A program made the translations under genes and the position numbers. Shown here in pieces: positions 49,790 through 58,442 of a stretch of DNA of 64,000 bases (positions within the stretch are counted from its first letter, which is position 1; each line of letters starts with the position of its first letter). The notes beneath the pieces are model-generated. The model made no database searches and was not told the DNA's origin. It saw only the letters and a list, made by a program, of their open reading frames with translations. Source of the stretch: an uncultured Tateyamaria sp. Lineage in GTDB: Bacteria; Pseudomonadota; Alphaproteobacteria; Rhodobacterales; Rhodobacteraceae. The DNA lies in assembly GCA_947501275.1 (NCBI GenBank), contig CANMVD010000007.1, positions 49,570-113,569 of the forward strand. The letters run 5' to 3'.

Positions 49790-50536
49790 ATGTCTCATCG
49801 CCACATCTTTCGTCTTACAGGTTCTGATACGCGGGCATTTCTGCAAGGGCTTGTCACCAATGATGTCGACAAGATCGACAACGGCCTTGTCTACGCAGCC
49901 CTGCTGACGCCGCAGGGCAAGTACATGGCCGACTTCTTTCTGTGCGCGGATGGGCAAGACGTGCTGCTGGACGCCCATGCAGATCAGGCCGCCATGCTTA
50001 GGCAACGGCTGGCCATGTACAAGCTGCGCGCAGACGTCGTAATCGCGGACGCCGAGTTGCACATGCATCGCGGCGTCGGCGATGTGCCACAGGACGGGTT
50101 TGCCGATCCGCGCAACTCAGCACTGGGGTGGCGCGCCTACCGCGACGAGCCCCAAACCGATGACACCACCGACTGGACAGCCCTCCGCGTGGCGAATCTT
50201 GTGCCTGAAACCGGTGTCGAACTGACCCCGGACACCTTTATTCTAGAGGCCCGGTTTGAGGCACTGAACGGCGTTGATTTCCGCAAGGGATGTTATGTCG
50301 GACAGGAAGTCACGGCGCGGATGAAACACAAGACGACATTGCGCAAAGGGCTCGCGCAGGTCAGCCTTGATGGATCCGCTGAGACTGGTACTGACATCAC
50401 CGCTGACGGGAAAGTTGCTGGCACGTTGCTGAGCCAGTCGGGCGAAAAGGCCATTGCATATCTTCGTTTTGACCGCGCCAAAGGACCGATGGCAGCGGGT
50501 GACGCAACCGTTCTGTGGAGCGAAAGCGAAGGATGA
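49790..50536 (+). CDS. ygfZ: Folate-binding protein YgfZ
   Basis: KGCYVGQEVTARMKHKTTLRKGL is the YgfZ signature. Confidence 0.92.
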   Translation: MSHRHIFRLTGSDTRAFLQGLVTNDVDKIDNGLVYAALLTPQGKYMADFFLCADGQDVLLDAHADQAAMLRQRLAMYKLRADVVIADAELHMHRGVGDVPQDGFADPRNSALGWRAYRDEPQTDDTTDWTALRVANLVPETGVELTPDTFILEARFEALNGVDFRKGCYVGQEVTARMKHKTTLRKGLAQVSLDGSAETGTDITADGKVAGTLLSQSGEKAIAYLRFDRAKGPMAAGDATVLWSESEG

Positions 50537-50621
50537 CGCAGTTCGCCGCAGACTTCCGATCCGGCCATGTGCAATGTTGCTGCCGGATCAGCCGCTGAGA
50601 ACCAATGCGGCCCAGTCGCCT

Positions 50622-51185
50622 TTAGGCACGTTCAGAGTATTCCATCGTCTCGGTGTTCACGACGATGTCCTCATCCTGACCGACAAATGGCGGCACCATC
50701 ACCTTGACGCCGTTGTCCAGAATGGCGGGCTTGAACGAATTGGCAGCCGTTTGGCCTTTCACAACCGGCTCAGTCTCGACAATTTTGCAGACGACCTTTT
50801 GGGGCACGGTCGCGTTCAATGCCTCGGCTTCGTAGAACTCGACCACAATTGTCATACCGTCCTGCAAGAACGGGCGCCGTTCGCCGAGGATCTCGGCAGG
50901 CAATTCGATCTGTTCGTACGTATCGGCGTCCATAAAGACGAGCATTCCGTCATTCTCATAAAGGAACTGCTGGTCCTTTTGTTCCAGACGCACTCGCTCG
51001 ACCTTGTCGGCGCTGCGAAAGCGTTCATTCAGCTTGGAGCCATTGCGCAAATTGCGCAATTCCACCTGAGCAAAGGCACCGCCCTTGCCCGGTTTGACAT
51101 GATCGACTTTTACAGCCGCCCACAGCCCGTCATTGTGCTCGAGCACGTTTCCGGGGCGGATCTCGTTTCCGTTAATTTTAGGCAT
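50622..51185 (-). CDS. efp: Elongation factor P
   Basis: [46 protein letters not shown]; 187 aa. Confidence 0.95.
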   Translation of the reverse strand: MPKINGNEIRPGNVLEHNDGLWAAVKVDHVKPGKGGAFAQVELRNLRNGSKLNERFRSADKVERVRLEQKDQQFLYENDGMLVFMDADTYEQIELPAEILGERRPFLQDGMTIVVEFYEAEALNATVPQKVVCKIVETEPVVKGQTAANSFKPAILDNGVKVMVPPFVGQDEDIVVNTETMEYSERA

Positions 51186-51405
51186 GTGACAAAACCATGG
51201 CAAAAGGTTGATGAAAAGTTGACGCCCCCTATATCTCGGGGATGGGCGCCCTGCAAGACAACGACATCCTGTGCTGCACCTGCGGCAAGCTATGCACTGA
51301 ACGCAAAGGTGCCATGCAAATTCAGGGTATCCGAATCGGAGCATATGCGCCATAAGGAACGCCACGCCGAAAACACAAGAGCAAGAATAAAAGGAAGGAC
51401 GACGA

Positions 51406-51726
51406 ATGAAAGACTTCGTTGACGGCACTGCCTTTAACAACGAACAAGGCAATCGTGCACGTAAACTGTTTGCAGCCGTTGTGTTGGCTGCTTTGGACGA
51501 CGCCATTGCGGATGACAAGAAGTATGGCAACGGTCCTGAACAAATCGCCCGCTGGGCGCGCTCCCGCGATGGGCGCGAAGTGTTGAGCTGCGCGGGCATT
51601 GACCCCAATGAACGTGTTGTTCAAGGATTGATGGAATTCGTTGGCAAAGGTGTACGCACATCTGTCGCCCTCAGCCGCGAAGAATCCGAACGGCGCAATG
51701 CCGCGCAACAGGCCGAAGCTGCCTGA
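51406..51726 (+). CDS. Conserved hypothetical protein (DUF6280-like)
   Basis: 106 aa; own upstream region and strong terminator. Confidence 0.65.
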   Translation: MKDFVDGTAFNNEQGNRARKLFAAVVLAALDDAIADDKKYGNGPEQIARWARSRDGREVLSCAGIDPNERVVQGLMEFVGKGVRTSVALSREESERRNAAQQAEAA

Positions 51727-51755
51727 GTGCATCACACATAGACTGCCAGAAAAAG

Positions 51756-51781
51756 ACGCGCCCAGAAGGGCGCGTTTTTTT
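51756..51781 (+). terminator. Rho-independent terminator
   Basis: acgcgccc-agaa-gggcgcgt followed by a T-run. Confidence 0.92.
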
Positions 51782-51808
51782 GTTGTGCAGGATTGGTTCC
51801 GGCAGGCT

Positions 51809-52387
51809 TCAGCTGTCAGTGAAAAAGAAAAGCCACTGTCGCACAACCCACAGTTCCATCACCAACAGCGGCAGTGCGATCAGCCAAACCCATAGCGCAA
51901 ATTTGCGCATCCACAGAACCACAACAGCCATCACACACAGCGCGGCCTCAATCGGGGCAACCCACCCTGCACCATGATCCCTATCCCAATAGCTGAGCGG
52001 GCTTTCAAAAACCCACCAGCTGATGGGCCAGAAATGCGGGCGTCCATCATCGTGATGCAGTGGCATATCCAAACACAGGTGCAAGATTGCAGCACCCGTT
52101 AACGCAATCGCCCACTGAGAACGTCGCCATACCGCCAGCCCTAACAAGAGCCCCCAGACAATGAACGAGTTATCGATTGCAAAGACAGTCTGCCAACTAT
52201 CTGAGAAATAAAGCTCGTTAAATACGCGTTGTGGCGAAATTCCGAGCACAAACAAAGCTGTACCCGCCATCAGGTACAGCGACAGATCAGGAAGCAAAGC
52301 GCCTGCAAAAGCAGCTAGAATGACTTTGGATTGCGCAGGCCTGCCAAATGCAGCAGCGCCGATCAACAGATGCGCAGGCGTGTTCAC
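51809..52387 (-). CDS. YdjM/DUF457-like membrane protein (metal-dependent hydrolase family)
   Basis: HLLIGAAAFG...GALLPDLSLYL...HLCLDMPLHHDDGRPHFWPISWW. Confidence 0.65.
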   Translation of the reverse strand: MNTPAHLLIGAAAFGRPAQSKVILAAFAGALLPDLSLYLMAGTALFVLGISPQRVFNELYFSDSWQTVFAIDNSFIVWGLLLGLAVWRRSQWAIALTGAAILHLCLDMPLHHDDGRPHFWPISWWVFESPLSYWDRDHGAGWVAPIEAALCVMAVVVLWMRKFALWVWLIALPLLVMELWVVRQWLFFFTDS

Positions 52388-52429
52388 AGCGACCGCAGCA
52401 AAGCGCGCAATCGCAACCCTGCCAAATCC

Positions 52430-53566
52430 TTATTCCAGCTCTTGTGCCGCGATGGCGCGGTGGATTTCGCGGCGCACAAGTTTGCGCACATTGCGCGTGA
52501 TCCGCTCGCCCAGAGCACCCTGAAGTTCTTGGCGCACAATATCTGCCACCAGATCACGCAACGTATCTTCGTCCAACACATCCTCTTCGCCAGGAAAAAG
52601 CTGCGCTGACTGTTCGGGTTTGGGCGTCTCGCCAGCCTCTTCGGACGTTTGTGCGGCTGCCATAAACGGTTCGACATTCTCTGCCGTATTTGTCGCCAGA
52701 AGTTCGGCTTCGATGTCATCATCTGGTGCCACATAAGCATCCAGCGATTCCGGCGCGATCACCTCTTCGGCGTCTTCCACTCTGATCGCCTCATTTACTT
52801 CGGGCGCCTCGACACTGTCGGAGACATGGTCGGACATCTGTTCATCGTCGACGTCTTCAAACGCGTCAACGTCATCTTCGGCATCCACCCAATCCATCGT
52901 GGGGGCATCCGTGCCAGCATAAGCATCCGTACCGGCATCATCAGGTTCCCACTGATCGCTACGTCCCGCGATCAATGTTTCAAGTGCCGCAATCTTGGCG
53001 CTGAGGGTCTGAGCGCCATACGCGCTATATGGCGCTGCATCACGGCGAATGACGGTTTCGTCTGCACCATCTTGCGGCTGATCCGAAGCCGCAGGCGCGT
53101 CATCCGCGTCCATGCTCTGTGCATCGGCGTGGTCGTCGGCATCCGCTGGCGCGCCTTGCACCTCAGGCTCGGTAAGAGCCGTCAGCACGACATCGCTGTC
53201 GTCATCACCGTCCTCAAAGGATGCGGCATAGGGCGCTGTTTCGCCGTGTTCCTCTTCCAGAACGGGCTCGGATTCATGTGCGGCCCACGCCGCGTCAACG
53301 CCCGCATCTTCGGGCTCTGCGGCATGATCTTCTTCTGTCTCGTCCATGTGGTCAGAAGATTCGCCATCAAGCGCACCCTCTTCGTCTGACCAGTCATCGC
53401 CTGAGTCCGGTGTTTCATCCGTGACGCGCAACGACGGTGTCAGCACCAAACGGTCATTCGCGGGTTGTTCTTCCGCCTTTTGATCCGCGCGTTTGTCGTC
53501 GGATACAAGTCTGCGGATAGACGACAAAACGTCCTCCACCTCGGTGTTGGTCATGGGATCTGACAT
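52430..53566 (-). CDS. PopZ-like (DUF2497-type) acidic, low-complexity protein
   Basis: N-terminal TEVEDVLSSIRRLVSDD, about 270-residue Asp/Glu/Ala-rich linker, C-terminal TLRDLVADIVRQELQGALGERITRNVRKLVRREIHRAIAAQELE. Confidence 0.6.
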   Translation of the reverse strand: MSDPMTNTEVEDVLSSIRRLVSDDKRADQKAEEQPANDRLVLTPSLRVTDETPDSGDDWSDEEGALDGESSDHMDETEEDHAAEPEDAGVDAAWAAHESEPVLEEEHGETAPYAASFEDGDDDSDVVLTALTEPEVQGAPADADDHADAQSMDADDAPAASDQPQDGADETVIRRDAAPYSAYGAQTLSAKIAALETLIAGRSDQWEPDDAGTDAYAGTDAPTMDWVDAEDDVDAFEDVDDEQMSDHVSDSVEAPEVNEAIRVEDAEEVIAPESLDAYVAPDDDIEAELLATNTAENVEPFMAAAQTSEEAGETPKPEQSAQLFPGEEDVLDEDTLRDLVADIVRQELQGALGERITRNVRKLVRREIHRAIAAQELE

Positions 53567-53642
53567 GTCAATCTTACCACTCTAGCCTCAGCCGCATGTG
53601 TACCATGCCGGATGAGAGTCGCACAACAGGGTGCTGAAAACC

Positions 53643-55070
53643 TTAATCGTTTGGTGTAAGAGACCGAATGATGCGATCCAATTGCTTGCCTTGCTTGGAA
53701 AGCTTGATGGGTCCGTCTTTCACCAGATTATAATAGGCTTCCGGGTCATATATCTGCACAGGAAGGCGCAACCGTTCAGCCGTCAACAGGCCCATAGATT
53801 CTAAAACAGCGTAGGCTGCGATGTATTGATCCGCCTGCGCAGAGATCCGATTGGTTTCCGCATCCAACAGATTTTGCTCCGCATCCAGCACATCAAGGGT
53901 GGTGCGCGCGCCAAGCGTCGCTTCTTCCCGCACGCCCTGAAAAGCCACGCGTGCGGCACGGATCTGGCGTTCAGACGCAGCAAGGCTTGCCCTTGCAGCC
54001 TGCAGATCGGAAATAGCGTTCACAACATCCTGCGCCACGCCATGACGTACATTATGCAAGTTGCCACGGGCCGCGTCACGATTGGCAAGCGCGCCACGTT
54101 CCTGCGAATACAATTGTCCGCCACGATAGATCGGGCCTGTCGCCTCGATGCTGACGGACCCGATAGAAGAGGAATCTGTGCTGCCAAACTCTTCGGTGAC
54201 GCCGAGCGAACCGTTCAGGGAAATTGTTGGTAGCATGTCCTGACCAGCGGCGACCGCAATCAGTTCAGACGCGGCAACCTGCCGTTGGGCCTGCACCAAC
54301 TCAGGGTGGGTACGCACAGCAACCGCCTGCGCCGTTGCAACATTGGTTTCAGTTTTTGGCAAACGCGGCAAGCCCGTCAGACGGCCGGGCGGGCTGCCAA
54401 CGACATTGGTGTATTCCGCCTGCGCTTGGATCAGATCACGCTGAGACGACGCAAGGTTGCTACGCGCTTGAGCGACTGCAGCTTCGGCAAGGGAAACATC
54501 AGTGCGAGTCACTTCACCCACTTCAAATCGATCCTGTGCCGCGCGCAATTCTTCGTTCAAAAGACGCAGGTTGTTGCGGCTCAAGGCGACAAATTCCTGC
54601 TGGCGGATCACATTGAAATAGGCGCCGGCCGCCTGAAGCAGAACCAGTTGCTCTATGTTCAGCAATTGCGCCCGCGTAGCAAGAACAGTCTCTTTGCTGG
54701 CCTCGACGCGAGACCGGTCTGCCCCTCCGTCATAGATCTGAAGCGACGCGGCAATGCCCAGTGAGACAGACGTTTGCCCGATATCGACCAAGCGCCCTCC
54801 GCTCGCTCCGGAGCGAGAATCACCAAATTGGCGGGTGACGTCACCGCTCCAGTTGATGATGGGTTTGAGGAGGGACGCGGCCGTGACCACATCTTCGTCA
54901 GCGGCACGCAGCAAAGCGCGGTTCTGATCCAGCAACCCGCTGTGATTATAAGCTCCGACAAGGGCATCGCCCAGTGACGACGCGTGGGCACTGGCAGCCG
55001 CGAGGCTTGCAACCAAAGATACGCTTGCCATTAGCTTGCGTGCAATTGTCGTCACTGTTCGTCCTGTCAT
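53643..55070 (-). CDS. tolC: TolC family outer membrane efflux protein
   Basis: Signal peptide; SLGDALVGAYNHSGLLDQNRALLRAADEDV; TLDVLDAEQNLLDAETNRISAQADQYIAAYAVLESMG. Confidence 0.93.
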   Translation of the reverse strand: MTGRTVTTIARKLMASVSLVASLAAASAHASSLGDALVGAYNHSGLLDQNRALLRAADEDVVTAASLLKPIINWSGDVTRQFGDSRSGASGGRLVDIGQTSVSLGIAASLQIYDGGADRSRVEASKETVLATRAQLLNIEQLVLLQAAGAYFNVIRQQEFVALSRNNLRLLNEELRAAQDRFEVGEVTRTDVSLAEAAVAQARSNLASSQRDLIQAQAEYTNVVGSPPGRLTGLPRLPKTETNVATAQAVAVRTHPELVQAQRQVAASELIAVAAGQDMLPTISLNGSLGVTEEFGSTDSSSIGSVSIEATGPIYRGGQLYSQERGALANRDAARGNLHNVRHGVAQDVVNAISDLQAARASLAASERQIRAARVAFQGVREEATLGARTTLDVLDAEQNLLDAETNRISAQADQYIAAYAVLESMGLLTAERLRLPVQIYDPEAYYNLVKDGPIKLSKQGKQLDRIIRSLTPND

Positions 55071-55117
55071 CAGCCCTGCCCTACATCCATGTCGTTTCCT
55101 GCACAGCGATTTGGCGC

Positions 55118-55771
55118 CTACAGCTGAAACTTGTCGTGTCTTTCAAATCCGTTCATGACCGGAGCACCCGCGTTGAACGCCCTGCGCCAAGACATGCGAT
55201 TGTCCAGCATATATCCGATGCGCACTTCACCCAAGGCGCCGTCGACAAACAGCGCCGCAATGCGCCCGCCGTCTTTCAGTTGCGTCAAGATCGCTTCCGG
55301 GATGTGGCTGACGCCACCTTGCAAAACGATCACGTCATAGGGTCCGTGCTCTGCTGCGCCCTCTCCGAGAGGCCCAACATGCGTGATCACATTATCGGCG
55401 CCGGCATCCATCAGGGCTGTCTGTGCGTCGGCGGCCAGCGCTTCGTCTTCTTCCAAAGCTACAACCGCCTGGGCCATGCGGGCAATCACCGCCGATGAAT
55501 ACCCGTAGCCCGAGCCGATATCGAGCACCAACTCATCAGGGGCCACATCCAAGGCATCCAACATTTTGGCCAACGTGCGTGGTTCCAGCATCACGCGACG
55601 CCCGCCCAGATCAAGGTTTTCACCCATATAGGCAGCTTCACGCAACGTTGAGGGCACAAAGTCCTCGCGCTTGATGCTCAACATCGCGTCAATAATCGGA
55701 AATTTGGTTACATCCGACGGCCTGACTTGCGTGTCGACCATTATCGTGCGGCGGGCGGTGAAGTCTGTCAT
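55118..55771 (-). CDS. pcm: Protein-L-isoaspartate O-methyltransferase family
   Basis: LVLDIGSGYGYSSAVIARMAQAVVALEED SAM-binding motif; PCMT fold. Confidence 0.88.
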   Translation of the reverse strand: MTDFTARRTIMVDTQVRPSDVTKFPIIDAMLSIKREDFVPSTLREAAYMGENLDLGGRRVMLEPRTLAKMLDALDVAPDELVLDIGSGYGYSSAVIARMAQAVVALEEDEALAADAQTALMDAGADNVITHVGPLGEGAAEHGPYDVIVLQGGVSHIPEAILTQLKDGGRIAALFVDGALGEVRIGYMLDNRMSWRRAFNAGAPVMNGFERHDKFQL

Positions 55772-55926
55772 TGCAACTAAACTCGTTCGTTCAGAATCCT
55801 TGTGTACCCATGTGCCATAGAATTAGAAACTGAGCAACGTGGCAAAAGGCTCTAACACCATCTCAACACAGCCCGCCCCTTGCGCGTGGTCAAAGGATAA
55901 GCTATCGCCAACCCCGCACCATAGCA

Positions 55927-56000
55927 GGCGAGTTGGCGGAGTGGTGACGCAGCGGATTGCAAATCCGTATACACCGGTTCGATTCCGGTACTCGCCTCCA
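55927..56000 (+). tRNA. tRNA-Cys (anticodon GCA)
   Basis: GGCGAGTTGGCGGAGTGGTGACGCAGCGGATTGCAAATCCGTATACACCGGTTCGATTCCGGTACTCGCCTCCA; cloverleaf-compatible, encoded CCA. Confidence 0.95.
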
Positions 56001-56030
56001 ATAAAATCAATGAGTTATGAATTTCTGCTG

Positions 56031-57098
56031 TCATGGGGTATCACCTCTAGTATCAGTTTCTTGCTTTGTGCTCGTTTCGTTCAATAGCTGCTCCCATAGC
56101 ATTCTTTTCTCTGCAGCGGTTTTGGCGCGCATAATCTGACGTGCAAAACCCGCATATTTGATCACCATTTTCTTAGTTTTGTGACCGCTGTAACTCATGA
56201 TCTCGTCATCATCACAACCTGCCCAAGCCAGCTCCATAACACCGCGATAGCGCATGGCATGTAAATCATGCGCCAAAACGCCGAGGCGCTTGCGCTCAGC
56301 GCGCATAACGCGAGCGATCTTGTGATAACTCATGGGTGAACCGTCTTCGTTGGCCAATATTGGACGATCTGGCTTAGCTTTTTCGCCAAGTGCAGCTTTC
56401 AAAGCATCAAGTTGAGCAATAAGATTTGGTGTACAGGGAAGTTGAAGTTCCACTCCCGTTTTATTCTGGGTCAAATCGAGGTTCTTGTCTTTATAGTGTA
56501 ACCAAGTGAAACCGTTTAAGTCTCCTGGTCGTTGGACAGTACCCACCCCGAGCTCAAAAATGAGCATTGGCAATTCACTTGCGTTGTTTCGCCAAGTCTC
56601 GACGGCCACATCTGTCCACGGAATGTGTGGTTTTTTCCTGTCGTCAGGAACTCGCAAGCGTTCGATTCCTGCGGCTGGGTTTTCGTGAAGCCAACCTTTT
56701 CGCCTCGCTAATTTCGCCAGCAACGTTACCGCTACAGGAATGTAGTTTGCGAAATTGACTCGGTGGGCATTCTTGTCCATCGCATTATAGATGTCGGCTG
56801 CCGTGAGCCTTGCAACGTCTCGCTGGCCAATTTTTTTATCCAGGTAAATGAAGGACTTCTCCAAGTCCTCTCGGTAACGCTGCTCATAACCTGCCCATTT
56901 GTCCGTCTTTCGAAATTCTTCGATCAGTACGGACCAAGACCGCTTCGACACATGGCGTTTGCCGCGCAGTATTTCCCAATACTCGTCGTCGAACGCTTGT
57001 GTGCCTGCATCCGCGTGAATTCGGTAGTACTGCCCGCCTTTGCGAACATACCAACGGCCACTTGGGTGTTGCCAAAGGTACTTCTTTCGGCTCACCAA
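56031..57098 (-). CDS. int: Tyrosine recombinase/integrase
   Basis: Catalytic residues visible: GTVQRPGDL (R), HDLHAMRYRG (HxxR), GHKTKKMVIKYA (H...Y); adjacent to tRNA-Cys. Confidence 0.93.
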   Translation of the reverse strand: MVSRKKYLWQHPSGRWYVRKGGQYYRIHADAGTQAFDDEYWEILRGKRHVSKRSWSVLIEEFRKTDKWAGYEQRYREDLEKSFIYLDKKIGQRDVARLTAADIYNAMDKNAHRVNFANYIPVAVTLLAKLARRKGWLHENPAAGIERLRVPDDRKKPHIPWTDVAVETWRNNASELPMLIFELGVGTVQRPGDLNGFTWLHYKDKNLDLTQNKTGVELQLPCTPNLIAQLDALKAALGEKAKPDRPILANEDGSPMSYHKIARVMRAERKRLGVLAHDLHAMRYRGVMELAWAGCDDDEIMSYSGHKTKKMVIKYAGFARQIMRAKTAAEKRMLWEQLLNETSTKQETDTRGDTP

Positions 57099-57298
57099 GA
57101 AATCTCCTCGTGTCCGTCAACGAGCTCACCAGATACAATCAACTCCAGGAGCTTGGTGTCCCACCGCTTCTCTCCAGCGATAATCCTGGCATCTGGCAAA
57201 TGACCAGATTCAACGCCTGCTCTGAATTCAGGAACGGACATGTCGAGTAGTTGAGCTGCCGTACTTTCCTTAGCCGCGAGTGGAACATACCGTGCCAT
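57092..57298 (-). CDS. Small HTH/excisionase-like DNA-binding protein
   Basis: STAAQLLDMSVPEFRAGVESGHLPDARIIAGEKRWDTKLLE, MerR/Xis-like winged helix pattern; overlaps the int start. Confidence 0.6.
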   Translation of the reverse strand: MARYVPLAAKESTAAQLLDMSVPEFRAGVESGHLPDARIIAGEKRWDTKLLELIVSGELVDGHEEISW

Positions 57299-57307
57299 AC
57301 TATACCC

Positions 57308-57520
57308 TCAGCGCTTTTCCGGCGTGTCCCGCAGCGGTTCGACCGTGTTCGCGGTGAGGTATTCTTCCATCGCGCCAACCGGTAACAGATAAAGCCCACC
57401 GACTTTGATGTGTTTAACCTCTTTGCTTCGGATCAACCGACGCACACGGGCTAACGGCCAACCTAAGCGAAGAGCAACCTCGGCTGGGCTTTCGTACTCT
57501 TGGTTGCGCGCTGTCTCCAT
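57308..57520 (-). CDS. Excisionase-family (HTH_17-like) DNA-binding protein
   Basis: YESPAEVALRLGWPLARVRRLIRSKEVKHIKVGGLYLLPVGAMEEYL. Confidence 0.72.
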   Translation of the reverse strand: METARNQEYESPAEVALRLGWPLARVRRLIRSKEVKHIKVGGLYLLPVGAMEEYLTANTVEPLRDTPEKR

Positions 57521-57596
57521 TTGGGCACTCCCTGCAACTGTTGGCTCACGAGATGTATCCGAGTACAATCAACACGAATCTAAACATCTGAGTTAT

Positions 57597-57616
57597 TTGT
57601 ATCCTATAAGATACAA
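57597..57616. promoter_or_regulatory. Perfect inverted repeat, candidate operator of the divergent XRE/excisionase promoters
   Basis: ttgtatc-ctataa-gatacaa, 26 nt upstream of the XRE ATG. Confidence 0.65.
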
Positions 57617-57641
57617 TGTGTAAACTAGGTAAACAAAAAGT

Positions 57642-58064
57642 ATGAACAGCATCGGCGAACGCATCGAAGTGGTCAGAAACAAAAGCGGTCTTTCACAAGA
57701 AGCGTTTGCAGAAACTTTGGGTATAAGCCGCAACTCATATTTCAAGTACATCCGAGGGCACCGAGCCATCCCATCTGATGTGTTTTCCGCGATCCTTGAG
57801 AAGTACGGCACTCACCCAGCATGGCTCCATGAGGGTGACGAGGGCCTTACGAACCGCACAACATCCCTTCTCGATGAGATGAAGCACATACTTCAAGCAG
57901 TTGACAATCGCGCTGAGGAACGGGGCCTTGCCATCGATTTTGATAAAAGATGGCTGATAGCCTGCCGGATTTGCGTTGAGCGCGTCATGGCTGCGAAGCA
58001 AAGCGAAGATGTGCCAGAGGTCGCCGTTGCTGAAATCGACAATTGGCTGGAGGTGGCACAATGA
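57642..58064 (+). CDS. XRE-family HTH regulator
   Basis: IGERIEVVRNKSGLSQEAFAETLGISRNSYFKYIRGHRAIPSD. Confidence 0.87.
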   Translation: MNSIGERIEVVRNKSGLSQEAFAETLGISRNSYFKYIRGHRAIPSDVFSAILEKYGTHPAWLHEGDEGLTNRTTSLLDEMKHILQAVDNRAEERGLAIDFDKRWLIACRICVERVMAAKQSEDVPEVAVAEIDNWLEVAQ

Positions 58065-58402
58065 AAAGCCCGCTCCAAATCCCACCGGGGCTCTCCGACG
58101 AAGAAATCGACCAGCTCATGGATCCGCTCCTGTCGATCGAGGAACGTCAGTCGGCGTGGTGCGAGAAACCTTTAAGCGTTCAAGCACGGAAGGTGCAGGA
58201 GCGTTGGAAAGGCGCGCTGCGCGGGCCGTTCCAACTCGGCCTTGCCTCATGTGGAATGGCGATCATCGCGCTGACCGTTGCAACCTTTTCAGACACTTGG
58301 CGGCTGGCTGGCATCACGGCCTTCCTGCTTTGGTACCCCATGATGTTTTACGTCCTGCGTGAAATGCATCGCCTAAGCCGGTTGCGCGTTAACGAGATTT
58401 GA
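58061..58402 (+). CDS. Small two-TM membrane protein
   Basis: MKSPLQIPPGLSDEEIDQLMDPLLS...; ATGA overlap with the XRE stop; two hydrophobic segments. Confidence 0.65.
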   Translation: MKSPLQIPPGLSDEEIDQLMDPLLSIEERQSAWCEKPLSVQARKVQERWKGALRGPFQLGLASCGMAIIALTVATFSDTWRLAGITAFLLWYPMMFYVLREMHRLSRLRVNEI

Positions 58403-58442
58403 GACCGACGCATTTTGCGCCCAATAAGAAAGACAAGAGCAG

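Noticed and set aside
54802-54817. Perfect 16-bp palindrome ctcgctccggagcgag inside tolC
   Set aside because: In coding sequence for a Ser/Gly/Arg-rich stretch; no regulatory context.
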